Of a stretch of 64,000 bases of DNA, positions 27,015 to 35,734 are shown piece by piece. The notes under the pieces are model-generated. The model searched no databases. It saw only the letters and a program-made list of their open reading frames with translations, and was not told the origin of the DNA. Origin of the DNA: JAWBMQ01 sp038828875. Lineage in GTDB: Archaea > Nanobdellota > Nanobdellia > Woesearchaeales > JAWBMQ01. The stretch lies in NCBI GenBank assembly GCA_038828875.1, contig JAWBMQ010000006.1:19045-83044 (forward strand), written 5' to 3'. Each line of letters begins with the position of its first letter. The first letter of the stretch is position 1. A program made the translations under genes and the position numbers.

Positions 27015-27830
27015 TTAAAGCTTGTTCTTATTATAATATTCTAACCAAAATTTGTAATTTTCAAAAACTTCGTTAAAATTATTATGAATTTCTAAAACAA
27101 TATTTTCATAGATCTTTTTTCCTTCTAAACCAAATTTTTCAGTCAGTTTCTTTACTTTGTTGGCAGGAATTTTTATTTTTTCAATTTTTGATAAAATATA
27201 TTCCAATGACAAACTATACTTTTTCAAAATCTCTTCCTCGAACCAAAATTTTTCTAAATTATACTTTTTAAGTAAATTTTCTTTCAAAAAATTTAGTTCT
27301 CTTATCGATGATGACAAACTTCCTAAAATTTTCTTATTTTTTCTCTTTAAAGTATCTTCAAAAAGCTTCATAATTTCATCTTTTCTTGTTTTTAAAAAAC
27401 ATTCTAAATCAGAAAAATAGGAGAAATGTTTTAACGAAAAATCGACAAAAAAGTATAATTTTTGATTAACATCATTTAAAGCTTCATCAAACATTTTCAC
27501 AATTGCATCTAAAGATTTGTTCATATGCTGATAAGATCTTTCTATTTTCGATAATGATTTAATATCATATAACAAAGAATCATACGATTTTTGAAGAGCA
27601 TCTTTTTCATCATCATCTAATTCACTTTGCATAAGAGCAGAAGAAAAAACAGAAATATAGTTCATCACTAAATCAATTTTTTCTTTAAAATTGCTAGGTT
27701 TTTCTGAAATTAATTCTAAAAAATTCTTCAAATCATAGTTTCCAGAATTCAAATAATTATAATTGTCTAAAAAAATTCTATACGCAAAATCTTCAAAAAT
27801 ATTCTCTGGATTTCTTGAAAAATTATACAT
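27015..27830 (-). CDS. All-helical cytoplasmic protein, unknown function
   Basis: This 271-residue protein has no signal peptide or membrane helix. It is predicted almost wholly helical, with heptad-like stretches (about 75-125 and 165-230), one Cys and many Lys/Glu/Phe. It is transcribed just before the two coiled-coil surface proteins, and its helical opening has a spacing like theirs, but I cannot show homology by eye. A chaperone or scaffold for the surface genes is only a suggestion from position. Confidence 0.5.
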   Translation of the reverse strand: MYNFSRNPENIFEDFAYRIFLDNYNYLNSGNYDLKNFLELISEKPSNFKEKIDLVMNYISVFSSALMQSELDDDEKDALQKSYDSLLYDIKSLSKIERSYQHMNKSLDAIVKMFDEALNDVNQKLYFFVDFSLKHFSYFSDLECFLKTRKDEIMKLFEDTLKRKNKKILGSLSSSIRELNFLKENLLKKYNLEKFWFEEEILKKYSLSLEYILSKIEKIKIPANKVKKLTEKFGLEGKKIYENIVLEIHNNFNEVFENYKFWLEYYNKNKL

Positions 27831-27935
27831 AATTTCACAGAAATTTTAATAAATAAGAAAAATAAAAAAGTTTAGATTTAACAGAATATCTGCAACTTCA
27901 AAATAACTAAAAAGCAACAAAAATAAAAAATATTT

Positions 27936-28115
27936 TTACTTTCTTGATAAGGTGGTATAATTCTTAGTCCACTTGTATTTTCTTGGATCTCTATGCAATG
28001 CTAATTGATTCTTCTTACATTTAGAAGAACAAAAATATAAGATTTTCCCATCATTCAAAACGTACATAATTCCAGTTCCTCTTTTAATTTCTTCTCCACA
28101 AAAACTACATTTCAT
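27936..28115 (-). CDS. rpl24e: Ribosomal protein L24e (eL24)
   Basis: A 59-residue gene I found by translating the gap between neighbouring genes. It begins MKCSFCGEEIKRGTGIMYV and carries the family's zinc site: Cys3, Cys6, Cys29 and Cys33 (YFCSSKC), then NPRK-like RDPRKYKW. It starts at an ATG after GAGGTGA and follows rps28e by nine bases, the normal archaeal L7Ae-S28e-L24e order. It is the last gene of the long minus-strand array that begins with psmA. Length fits the archaeal short form. Confidence 0.96.
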   Translation of the reverse strand: MKCSFCGEEIKRGTGIMYVLNDGKILYFCSSKCKKNQLALHRDPRKYKWTKNYTTLSRK

Positions 28116-28124
28116 TTACTCACC

Positions 28125-28394
28125 TCATTTCTTTAATGGTAATGCTTCAATTTCTGTATTTCTAAGCATCAATATATCTCCTACTCTTACTGGTCCTTTG
28201 ACATTTCTTCTCATTACTTTATTTTCATCTTTTCCTTCTAAAATTCTTACTCTTACTTGAGTTACTTCTCCTCTCATCCCTGTTCTACCTATAATTTCTT
28301 CAACTTTAGCTGGAACTGCTGTAACTACTATATTCTTATCTTCTGTTTTAGTTTCAATTTTAACATCCTGTACTTTCTTTTTAGGAGCTCCCAT
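28125..28394 (-). CDS. rps28e: Ribosomal protein S28e (eS28)
   Basis: This 89-residue protein contains the S28e core: GRTGMRGEVTQVRVRILEG and RNVKGPVRVGDIL followed by LRNTEIEA. An N-terminal extension of about 20 residues (MGAPKKKVQDVKIETKTEDK in part) makes it longer than the usual ~70. It lies between L7Ae and L24e in the standard order and starts at an ATG. Confidence 0.95.
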   Translation of the reverse strand: MGAPKKKVQDVKIETKTEDKNIVVTAVPAKVEEIIGRTGMRGEVTQVRVRILEGKDENKVMRRNVKGPVRVGDILMLRNTEIEALPLKK

Positions 28395-28406
28395 TTTATC
28401 TACACC

Positions 28407-28751
28407 TTATTGAATATTTTTCAATTTATCTATAAAAGCTTTTAATTTTTGCTTCTCCTGCCCTTCATCAACAACTGCAATTGCAGAAGTTCCAACATTT
28501 AAACCTACAACTGCACCTAATTCAGCTTTAGTAGCATACTTAACGCAAGGAATCCCTTTTTCTTTGCTCAATGGTTCTAAATGCATCACAATTTCTTGAG
28601 GATTTACATCTGTTGCATAAATTACTAATTTAGCTTGTCCTCTTTCAATTGCTTTTGTAACTTCATTAACACCTTTCTTAATCTTACCAGTCTTTTTTAT
28701 ACTCTCTACCAAAGAGAGCATTTCATTTCCTAATTCTTGTGTAATTTCCAT
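28407..28751 (-). CDS. rpl7ae: Ribosomal protein L7Ae
   Basis: L7Ae binds kink-turns in rRNA, C/D and H/ACA guide RNAs and RNase P RNA. The 114-residue protein has the GVNEVTKAIERGQAKLVIYATDVNP core and LGAVVG near the end. I chose the ATG at 28751 (MEITQELG), six bases after GAGGTGA; the GTG at 28760 is part of that signal. It heads the L7Ae-S28e-L24e group. Confidence 0.97.
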   Translation of the reverse strand: MEITQELGNEMLSLVESIKKTGKIKKGVNEVTKAIERGQAKLVIYATDVNPQEIVMHLEPLSKEKGIPCVKYATKAELGAVVGLNVGTSAIAVVDEGQEKQKLKAFIDKLKNIQ

Positions 28752-28778
28752 TCGTTTCACCTCATTTCATCGGATCAT

Positions 28779-29036
28779 CTATTGAACATTAACTTTTTCA
28801 GTAATTGCTTGTCCTGGCATTCCTTTTTCAAATAAAACTCTTACTGCTCCTGAATTTCCATGTGGTGATGTAATTATTCCATGAATTTCTTTACCTGTTT
28901 CTGTTTTAAATGTAACTTTTTTACCAACCAATTTTTTAGCTTCTTCTCTTGTATTAACGTTGTTGAATTTAACTATCATTTGATTATTATGTTGAACATG
29001 TCTACTTCTCCTAAAGTTTAAAATGGTACCTTCCAT
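28779..29036 (-). CDS. rpl35ae: Ribosomal protein L35Ae (eL33)
   Basis: An 85-residue protein with the L35Ae signature: ILNFRRSRHVQHNNQMIVKF, TREEAKKLVGKKV, HGNSGAVRVLFEKGMPGQA. The start is the ATG at 29036, after GAGGTAGGTGA; the GTG at 29045 is within that signal. It lies between rpoK and L7Ae, so the exosome and ribosomal genes are continuous here. The fit to the family is close over its full length. Confidence 0.95.
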   Translation of the reverse strand: MEGTILNFRRSRHVQHNNQMIVKFNNVNTREEAKKLVGKKVTFKTETGKEIHGIITSPHGNSGAVRVLFEKGMPGQAITEKVNVQ

Positions 29037-29095
29037 AATTTTCACCTACCTCAAGGAAATTAGTTCAATTTATAAATATTTATGAAATTTAATTT

Positions 29096-29347
29096 TTATT
29101 TCTTCTTTGAAATTTTTCCTTTGGTCCAATCCTTTAATCTTCTAACTTCCAAAGGAATTACTCCTTTTTCATATTCAATTCTTGCTAACCTTACAGGATC
29201 ATAATTTACTTTTTCTAAAGTTTCTTTATCGAAATCTATGATAAAGGGAGCATTCAATTCCAATTGTAAAGCTCTAGCAGCAATAATTCTTGCCCTCTCA
29301 AAACTTGTGTGTTTTTTGAAAAAATCTTCTTTAACTGTTCGATTCAT
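29096..29347 (-). CDS. rpoK: RNA polymerase subunit K (omega/Rpb6)
   Basis: An 83-residue protein with the RpoK/omega core: FERARIIAARALQLELNAPFII, then DPVRLARIEYEKGVIPLEVRR. The subunit helps assemble the large polymerase subunit. The ATG at 29347 follows GGGTGA; the GTG at 29356 belongs to that signal. It sits directly after rrp42, where many archaea have L37Ae instead. Confidence 0.93.
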   Translation of the reverse strand: MNRTVKEDFFKKHTSFERARIIAARALQLELNAPFIIDFDKETLEKVNYDPVRLARIEYEKGVIPLEVRRLKDWTKGKISKKK

Positions 29348-29362
29348 AGTTTTCACCCTTAA

Positions 29363-30151
29363 TTATTTTTTGAGATTAAATACCTCTTTAAGTATTTTTC
29401 TAATTTCTTTTCCTTTTGAAAATGCAATCTCTATTGCTTGTTTAACTTCGTCCTTTGTAAAAGAACCAACTCCTCCTTTTTGCAATGCCACTATGGTTTC
29501 ATCATCAATAGTTGTAATACTTAATCTTGCTTCAACAAATTCGAGATCATACTTAGATGGAGCAACTAACAAATATTTTCCTGCTTTATAAACCGTAGTA
29601 GTTATTGGAAGATTCTTAAGTTCAATCTTTTTATCGCTGAATTCTCCATATTGAACTTTATTCTCTTCATATTTTGGGAATTTTGCATTTAGTAATGCTG
29701 AAACTGCTGCAATTGATGAAATATCAAATAAATCTCCATCTGCATTTAAAGGAACAATATCTATGATTATTGTCCAAACTTTTTCACCTGAAGTTATTAA
29801 TAAATCACTAGTTTCAATACAATGTGATTCTCTTATTGCTCGATCAGTAACCCTAGCAAGTTCTACTGCATCAATACTAGGAGGCCCAAATTCAAAATTT
29901 TTAGAAGCTAAAGGAACTAAATTAGCATCTACTATTAAATTTCCTTCATCAGGAGTATCTTCAAATGGTGCTCCTACTTCCATTTTTACTCCTGCTAAAA
30001 CTACATTGTTTCCTATTGTTACTTTTACTGAACCTTCAGAAGTTGAAGATATGTTAGGAACTATTTCCATATTTCCATATTCTAACAAAGGAATACCATT
30101 TAATTTTAAACCTGCAGCATAATATTTTTCAAAATTCTTATCTGCTTTCAC
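29363..30151 (-). CDS. rrp42: Exosome complex component Rrp42
   Basis: RNase PH-fold subunit that pairs with Rrp41 in the hexameric exosome ring and is itself inactive. The 262-residue protein shows the paired LVPLASKNFEFGPP, ELARVTDRAIRES and IDIVPLNADGDLFDISSIAA segments. It starts with a GTG that overlaps the rrp41 stop by four bases, so translation is coupled. Length is normal. Confidence 0.95.
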   Translation of the reverse strand: MKADKNFEKYYAAGLKLNGIPLLEYGNMEIVPNISSTSEGSVKVTIGNNVVLAGVKMEVGAPFEDTPDEGNLIVDANLVPLASKNFEFGPPSIDAVELARVTDRAIRESHCIETSDLLITSGEKVWTIIIDIVPLNADGDLFDISSIAAVSALLNAKFPKYEENKVQYGEFSDKKIELKNLPITTTVYKAGKYLLVAPSKYDLEFVEARLSITTIDDETIVALQKGGVGSFTKDEVKQAIEIAFSKGKEIRKILKEVFNLKK

Positions 30152-30858
30152 TCTTCCACCTCTTTATAATAATCAATCAACGTTTTCTTTTGAATTTCAT
30201 ATATTTGATTTATTGCTTTATCTAATTTCTCATCAAGCAACGTTAAAAACATATCTTTAGTTATATATCCATCTGCTTGAAGCAAAACAATTTCCTTTGT
30301 TGATGGAACAACTCCAAAAGGAACATCAGCAACTAATCCATCAAACGCTTCCTCTTCATAATTTAAATCAGTAACCAATTTATCATCAACTCTTCCTAAA
30401 GCAACTGCACAAACTAAATCTTTCATAGCAATTCCTGCACTTGCTAATGCTAAACTAGCTGCATTTAAAGCCACACATCTACTACCTGCATCAGTTTCAG
30501 TTAAAGCAATAAAAACATCTACTACTGAATTTGGAAATTCTTCAAGCATCACTACTTTGCTTAATGCATTCTCAATCACTTTAGAAAGTTCTTGCGCTCT
30601 TCTGTTAGGAATTGGTTTAACTCTTCCACCCATTCCTGAAAAAGGCATCATCCAATAAGTAACTCTTAAAATTCCCTTTTCAGAATCTTGCATGAATTTA
30701 GGAATCAACTTTCTAGGACCGTAAACTGCAGCAAAACCAGCAGTTTTACCCATTCTAAAAAAAGCAGAACCATCCGCATTTTTTATAACATTAACTTTAG
30801 CCTCAATTGGTCTTAGTTCATCCCAATCTCTTCCATCAAATCGTTTATCATACATCAT
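30148..30858 (-). CDS. rrp41: Exosome complex component Rrp41
   Basis: The catalytic RNase PH subunit that degrades or tails RNA 3' ends using phosphate. The ~236-residue protein begins MMYDKRFDGRDWDELRPI and has GGRVKPIPNRRAQELSKVI, TDAGSRCVALNAASLALA and VADVPFG motifs. The ATG at 30858 follows GAGGTGGT; the GTG at 30864 lies in that signal. It lies between rrp4 and rrp42 as in most archaea. Confidence 0.96.
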   Translation of the reverse strand: MMYDKRFDGRDWDELRPIEAKVNVIKNADGSAFFRMGKTAGFAAVYGPRKLIPKFMQDSEKGILRVTYWMMPFSGMGGRVKPIPNRRAQELSKVIENALSKVVMLEEFPNSVVDVFIALTETDAGSRCVALNAASLALASAGIAMKDLVCAVALGRVDDKLVTDLNYEEEAFDGLVADVPFGVVPSTKEIVLLQADGYITKDMFLTLLDEKLDKAINQIYEIQKKTLIDYYKEVEE

Positions 30859-30872
30859 TACCACCTCATTTT

Positions 30873-31595
30873 TTATACATCATAATTAATAATTTCTTTT
30901 ACATCCCATTCTTTTGCCTTTGTTAAAAATTCATCTACTCTTTCAGTTAAACCACTTAAATGACTATATTTATCAACCATTTCAACAACTTTCATAAACA
31001 AAAGTTCTTCTTTTACTTCACCATTAAACCAAATTAACCCATTCAAACCTACATAAAATTTCAGCTTAAGATGCTTCTTTATTGTATTAATCATGCTTCC
31101 TTGTTTTCCAATTATTCTAGGAATCTTGTGAGGATTAAATTCAATAATTCTACCATCACTTAACTTTCTCAAATCGTTTTCTTTATCTTTCATAGTTAAA
31201 TCAACTAACAAAGTTGAGGTCACTCTAGTAATTTTAGCTAAAACCCAATCATCTATTTTCAAATATTTTGTTAAATCATCTTCTCTAGAAACGTAATCAT
31301 TTGTAACATCTCTTAAAGTCATCATCGCATCATAAGGACAATTTATATCAACAACCCATCCTCTTTGATTTATATCAATTATTCTTCCAATTACTACATC
31401 TCCTTCCTTAGGAAAATATTTTCCTGACAAAGGTACAATTTTTATAACATTTTTATTTATATTTACCAATCCTAATTTAGATGCGTAAATCTTTTCTCCT
31501 AATCTATAAGTTCCAGAAGAAGGAACAAAATCAAGTCCTTCTGCAAGTTCAGTTCCTGGAACAACAACTTGTTTTTGTTCAACCAAAAGTCCCAT
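30873..31595 (-). CDS. rrp4: Exosome RNA-binding cap protein Rrp4
   Basis: A 240-residue protein with the N-terminal domain, an S1 RNA-binding domain (about 65-140: GDVVIGRIIDINQRGWVVDINCP in two blocks) and a KH domain (GRIIEFNPHKIPRIIGKQGSMI). It forms part of the trimeric cap that guides RNA into the Rrp41/Rrp42 ring. The start ATG follows AGAGGTGA. It is co-oriented with rrp41 (14 bases downstream). Confidence 0.95.
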   Translation of the reverse strand: MGLLVEQKQVVVPGTELAEGLDFVPSSGTYRLGEKIYASKLGLVNINKNVIKIVPLSGKYFPKEGDVVIGRIIDINQRGWVVDINCPYDAMMTLRDVTNDYVSREDDLTKYLKIDDWVLAKITRVTSTLLVDLTMKDKENDLRKLSDGRIIEFNPHKIPRIIGKQGSMINTIKKHLKLKFYVGLNGLIWFNGEVKEELLFMKVVEMVDKYSHLSGLTERVDEFLTKAKEWDVKEIINYDV

Positions 31596-31749
31596 AATTT
31601 TTCACCTCTTAATCAAATAAACATAATAAGCATTAAACAAAATCACTCAAAAATTACAATAAACTAATCTTTCAATGAAAAAAGAATATATTTAAAAGTA
31701 TTTTGATTATAATTATTTAAAAATTTTGCTAAAAGATTAAGGAAAAAAT

Positions 31750-32460
31750 TCATTCTGTTAAATCCTTAACATCCAAATTTCCTTGAGTTAGCTTAGAAAG
31801 CTCACTTATCAAATCTGCATACTTTCCTGCTGTAACCTCTACTTCTACAGTAAGCACACTATTTTCATTCCAATTTTCTGAAATTATTTTTGCATATCTT
31901 TTTATTAATCCAATCGCTTTCATGCTGTGTGGAGGATAAATTTTAAACAACAACTTTTTAGTTTCTATCTTTATTGGCAAAATTGGTCTTAGCTTATTTA
32001 TTGCTTCATCAAAATTATCTTTTAAACTACGATTAATGTTAACATTGACTTTTGCTTCTTGAAGTGCTCTTTCTATAACATCTACAGGAATAGGTAATTT
32101 TGTTTTAGCATCAATAACATTTTCGTGGATCATGTTAATCAATTCTTTTCTCATTTTTTCTGTGAATTTTCTTAAATATTCTGCAGTTAGCTCTACCTCG
32201 CCTTCTTTCAAGATTATTGCTGCAATTTTTTCGACATCTTCAGTACCAAAGATTTGTTTAAGGTTTGCTGCACGCTCTCCTTTTTTCACATCTTTAAAAA
32301 TATCATAAGAAAGCAAGATATCTGCAATAGGAACTTGTTTACCTTGTTTGAAATCCATTGCTTTATCAGGATCTATATGAATTTCAAAATTTTGGCCATT
32401 CTTTTTCAACCTTGCAATGTGAAACTTTGCTTTGTCCTCTTTAGCAAAGTGTATTGTCAT
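31750..32460 (-). CDS. sdo1: Ribosome maturation protein SBDS homologue (Sdo1)
   Basis: A 236-residue protein with the three SBDS domains: the N-terminal FYSH domain (KFHIARLKKNGQNFEIHIDP), a helical middle domain (AAIILKEGEVELTAEYLRKF), and a C-terminal ferredoxin-like domain (PPHSMKAIGLIKRYA). It works in the release of aIF6 from the large ribosomal subunit. Its place between psmA and rrp4 is the classical archaeal superoperon arrangement. ATG after GGTGAAACT. Confidence 0.95.
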   Translation of the reverse strand: MTIHFAKEDKAKFHIARLKKNGQNFEIHIDPDKAMDFKQGKQVPIADILLSYDIFKDVKKGERAANLKQIFGTEDVEKIAAIILKEGEVELTAEYLRKFTEKMRKELINMIHENVIDAKTKLPIPVDVIERALQEAKVNVNINRSLKDNFDEAINKLRPILPIKIETKKLLFKIYPPHSMKAIGLIKRYAKIISENWNENSVLTVEVEVTAGKYADLISELSKLTQGNLDVKDLTE

Positions 32461-32534
32461 AGTTTCACCAAATTAAGAATAAAATAGAAAATATAAAAAT
32501 GTTATTATAAAAGCTTTATAAATAAAGAAAAAGA

Positions 32535-33230
32535 TTATTTAATGAACTTTTTAATATCTTCTGGAGATATACTAATTATCTTTTTCTCTTTTGTAACATA
32601 TTTTATGGAAATTCTATCAGGTACTAAAGTTTCTACTGCCTCTTTCAAACAATCTAAACCTAATTTAATTCCTTCTTCAATAGATAGATTTTGCTTATAA
32701 TTTTTATGCAAAAATTCCATCATTTTCTCTTCTCCAGAACCAATTGCAACTGCATAATATGGAAAATAAATGCCTACTGGATCTGTTGCATAAACCATAG
32801 GTTGAAAATCATATCCTGCAATAATCAATGAAACTCCAAAAGGTCTATGACCTCCAACTTGAGTGTAAATTTGTTGTATATCTGAAACTTCTTTAACTAA
32901 TTCCAGAATATCAATGTAATTACCAAAGGTTAATCGATGTTGCATTGCTTTTATTCTAGCATAATCCATCAAAATTCTAGCATCGCTTATAATTCCTGCA
33001 GCAGAAGCAATAATATGATCATCAATTTCATATATTTTTTCAACGTATTCTTTTATTATTAAAGGATCTAAAATCCTTTTATCTGCAATGATTATTGCTC
33101 CATCCTTTACGACTAAACCAATAGTAGAACTTCCTTGCTTAACTGTTTTCTTAGCGTATTCTACTTGTAACAATCTTCCATCCGGACTAAACATAGTTGG
33201 TGCACGATCGTATTCTACAGGATCTGCCAT
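32535..33230 (-). CDS. psmA: Proteasome subunit alpha
   Basis: A 231-residue 20S proteasome alpha subunit: YDRAPTMFSPDGRLLQVEYA at the N-terminus (the alpha-type gate helix), then GGHRPFGVSLIIAGYD and SIEEGIKLGLDCLKEAVE. The normal catalytic Thr of beta subunits is absent, as expected. It is the first gene of the psmA-SBDS-exosome array. No beta subunit or PAN ATPase is in the window. Confidence 0.97.
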   Translation of the reverse strand: MADPVEYDRAPTMFSPDGRLLQVEYAKKTVKQGSSTIGLVVKDGAIIIADKRILDPLIIKEYVEKIYEIDDHIIASAAGIISDARILMDYARIKAMQHRLTFGNYIDILELVKEVSDIQQIYTQVGGHRPFGVSLIIAGYDFQPMVYATDPVGIYFPYYAVAIGSGEEKMMEFLHKNYKQNLSIEEGIKLGLDCLKEAVETLVPDRISIKYVTKEKKIISISPEDIKKFIK

Positions 33231-33315
33231 ATTATTTTACCTCCTTTAAACTTTAAAATTCCTCTAAATTGAAAGAATAAAAAGAGAATTTAAAAAGTTT
33301 ATGAAAATCAAAAAA

Positions 33316-34245
33316 TTATCTTGGGTTTATTATAGTTACTCCTTTTGAAAGTTTACCTGCTACAGTATAATCATAATTCATAGCTATTAAAGCTTGAAAT
33401 GAATAAGGCTCCTTATCTAATTGATTTTGCGCATCATTTTTGAGAATAATGTAACATTTCACATTTATAGTATCTCCTTCAAAATAAAGTGTAAATGGAT
33501 CAGACATTTTCCTTGTTATTTCAGAACCATACACATCATTAAAATAACATTTTGAATTAGAAGGATCAAAATGTTGTGAAGAAATACTTAATCTCAAACT
33601 TTCTTTAGCACCTTTAACCCGATCTTTCAAGTATTCGTTTAATTTATTAACTTCTTCAACGTATAACTTTTCATTTGTAACTTTCTTAATTTTAAATTCG
33701 AACATCATAGAATTTTTTGTTTGAATTTCAACTTTTGCATCTGAAACAACTATATGTGAAGGAGTATTTGTAATCTTAGGAGAATCTCGTACATTACATA
33801 ATGTTTTTAAATTAGGATCATATTCTGATTTTGGATTTGCTACACAAAACGAAAGCATACTATTTCCTTGATATTCATATGCATATTCAAACTCTAAAGA
33901 TTTAGAATTAGAAACCTCATTCAAGAAATTTTTGACAAATTCAATGTCCGGCATGAATAAAATAGTTTCTTGATTTGGATCTAAGGAATTTAAAGATGCG
34001 GTTTTGGATTTTACAAAACCAGAACTTAACAAATAAATTTGTAAATTTTTCAATGCAAAAGGACCAGAATTTTTAATAAAGAATGGAATCGTTAATTTAG
34101 TATCTGCATAAACTGGATCACTAAATTGACCAATTTCAATAATTACAGGAATTTGATTTGAAGCTTCCTGAGTTTGTTGATCACAACCTACAAAAAAAAT
34201 CATAAATAAAAAAAACAAATACAACAAAAAGTTTATCTTTTTCAT
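33316..34245 (-). CDS. Predicted surface lipoprotein with CARDB-like domain
   Basis: A 309-residue protein with a signal peptide ending at the lipobox-like FFVGC and a Gln/Thr-rich linker. A beta-sandwich follows (about 35-130: VYADTKLTIPFFIKNSGPFALKNL, CARDB-like), then a second mostly beta domain with a Cys pair. It is a paralogue of the gene just upstream (34262-35116): both have the same layout, length and lipobox. The start ATG follows AAGGTGAT. Function unknown; likely attached outside the cell by a lipid. Confidence 0.65.
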   Translation of the reverse strand: MKKINFLLYLFFLFMIFFVGCDQQTQEASNQIPVIIEIGQFSDPVYADTKLTIPFFIKNSGPFALKNLQIYLLSSGFVKSKTASLNSLDPNQETILFMPDIEFVKNFLNEVSNSKSLEFEYAYEYQGNSMLSFCVANPKSEYDPNLKTLCNVRDSPKITNTPSHIVVSDAKVEIQTKNSMMFEFKIKKVTNEKLYVEEVNKLNEYLKDRVKGAKESLRLSISSQHFDPSNSKCYFNDVYGSEITRKMSDPFTLYFEGDTINVKCYIILKNDAQNQLDKEPYSFQALIAMNYDYTVAGKLSKGVTIINPR

Positions 34246-34261
34246 TATATCACCTTAAAAA

Positions 34262-35116
34262 TTATCTTGAAGGATTAACAACTACGCTCAATGGAAAGTA
34301 CTCGATTACATTATATGATAGATTAATATAAATAGGAATATCAAAATCAGCAAAACCTAACCCATTTTTAGGTATTTCCATTACCCATTGAATAACCATT
34401 TTATCATTTGATAAAATAACTTCCTTATTAGTAGATGGTCCTGATTTACCTAAATCCTCTACAGTCCTTCCAATTACTAAGAAATTTTTATTAGTAATTG
34501 ATCCTATATCAATTTTAAAATCATCAATTTTTACTTTTTCAATTTTTACTCCATGATCTACACTAAAATCATAAGTTATATACAAAACATATTTGTCTTT
34601 TGTTTCTTGAACCGTAGTCCTTGGATAAACTGCAATAAATCCTTTAGAAACTAAATTTTCTTTAAAATTTCCCTTACAAGAAGGATTATCTAAAGAAACA
34701 CAAATCAAAGATTTTACAGATGTAGAATAATCATACGAAGCTTTCAAATAAAAATCAAACTTATTTGAAGAATAAATCTCAGAACTATATTTTAAATTAT
34801 CAATATTGAAATCACTAGATATAACACCTGCTTTTTCATTTTTACTCACCTTACCTACTGCTCTATTTGTTGTTCCAGAAAAATAATTCTTATCTAAACC
34901 AACAATCTCTAAATTCAAGTTACTCATATCGCTATCGCCGTTATTTTTTACATATCCATAAACTGAAAAAGTTTCTCCTTTTTCAACATTCTGTGGAGAA
35001 ACACTAACAAAGAAATCCACAGGTCTTGAGGATGATGATTGTTCTTGCTGCTGCTCGCATGAAACAAAAATAGATAAGAAAATCAACAATAAAACAATTA
35101 TTTGTTTCTTTACCAT
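34262..35116 (-). CDS. Predicted surface lipoprotein with CARDB-like domain
   Basis: A 284-residue protein with signal peptide and lipobox-like IFVSC, then EQQQEQSSSS, then a CARDB-like beta domain (SVSPQNVEKGETFSVYGYVKNNGD) and a second beta domain containing a Cys pair (LICVSLDNPSC). It forms a two-gene unit with its paralogue downstream (16 bases apart). No enzymatic motif is visible. Confidence 0.65.
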   Translation of the reverse strand: MVKKQIIVLLLIFLSIFVSCEQQQEQSSSSRPVDFFVSVSPQNVEKGETFSVYGYVKNNGDSDMSNLNLEIVGLDKNYFSGTTNRAVGKVSKNEKAGVISSDFNIDNLKYSSEIYSSNKFDFYLKASYDYSTSVKSLICVSLDNPSCKGNFKENLVSKGFIAVYPRTTVQETKDKYVLYITYDFSVDHGVKIEKVKIDDFKIDIGSITNKNFLVIGRTVEDLGKSGPSTNKEVILSNDKMVIQWVMEIPKNGLGFADFDIPIYINLSYNVIEYFPLSVVVNPSR

Positions 35117-35239
35117 GAAATTTCACCTTCTTTAATTTCTTCTCTTTTTTAATATATAAATTTTTTGTTATTCTCTATTCAAAAAAATTCATATATTGAG
35201 TAAAATTTTATAAAACTTAATTATTTCACATCAACTATC

Positions 35240-35401
35240 ATGGCAAAAAAACCTAAATTTTACTTACCTAGTGGAGGAGGTTTAGTTAGATACAGTGATG
35301 AATATAAAAGCAAATTTGAATTAAGCCCAAAAGCAGTAATGATCTTAATTGCAATTATAGTTATTCTTGAATTGATCCTCCATCTAACCTTTAAGAAATA
35401 A
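35240..35401 (+). CDS. secG: Protein translocase subunit Sec61-beta
   Basis: A 53-residue gene read directly from the DNA. MAKKPKFYLPSGGGLVRYSD matches the conserved archaeal Sec61-beta start (basic, then Gly-rich, then LVRY), and one transmembrane helix (about residues 31-50, VMILIAIIVILELILHL) follows at the C-terminus. The protein is the small subunit of the SecYEG translocon. It sits 15 bases before the NAC gene, which also acts on nascent chains. Confidence 0.9.
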   Translation: MAKKPKFYLPSGGGLVRYSDEYKSKFELSPKAVMILIAIIVILELILHLTFKK

Positions 35402-35416
35402 AAAAAGAGTGAAAAC

Positions 35417-35734
35417 ATGTTCAATCAAAGGGAATTGATGAAAGCAATGCAGAGAATGGGAATGAATATGAGTGAAATTGAAGCAGAAGAAGTTATAATT
35501 GTAAAAAAAGATGGAAAACAATTAAAAATAAAAAATCCTTCTGTTTCTAAAATAAACATTCAAGGACAATCTATTTTTCAAATTTCAGGAATCGAAGAAG
35601 AAATAAATTATTCTGAAGAAGATATTCAAATGATCATCGAGCAATGCAACGTTTCAAGAGAGGAAGCAATAAAAGCATTAAAAGAAACTAACGGAGATCT
35701 AGCAGAAGCAATTTTAAAGCTTAAGAAAGATTAA
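35417..35734 (+). CDS. nac: Nascent polypeptide-associated complex protein (NAC)
   Basis: A 105-residue archaeal NAC: the NAC beta-barrel core (about 20-55, EEVIIVKKDGKQLKIKNPSV) and a C-terminal UBA domain (about 66-103, VSREEAIKALKETNGDLAEAI). It binds chains leaving the ribosome. It follows the Sec61-beta gene closely in the same direction, so the two are probably co-transcribed. Its end overlaps the convergent small gene by four bases. Confidence 0.95.
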   Translation: MFNQRELMKAMQRMGMNMSEIEAEEVIIVKKDGKQLKIKNPSVSKINIQGQSIFQISGIEEEINYSEEDIQMIIEQCNVSREEAIKALKETNGDLAEAILKLKKD

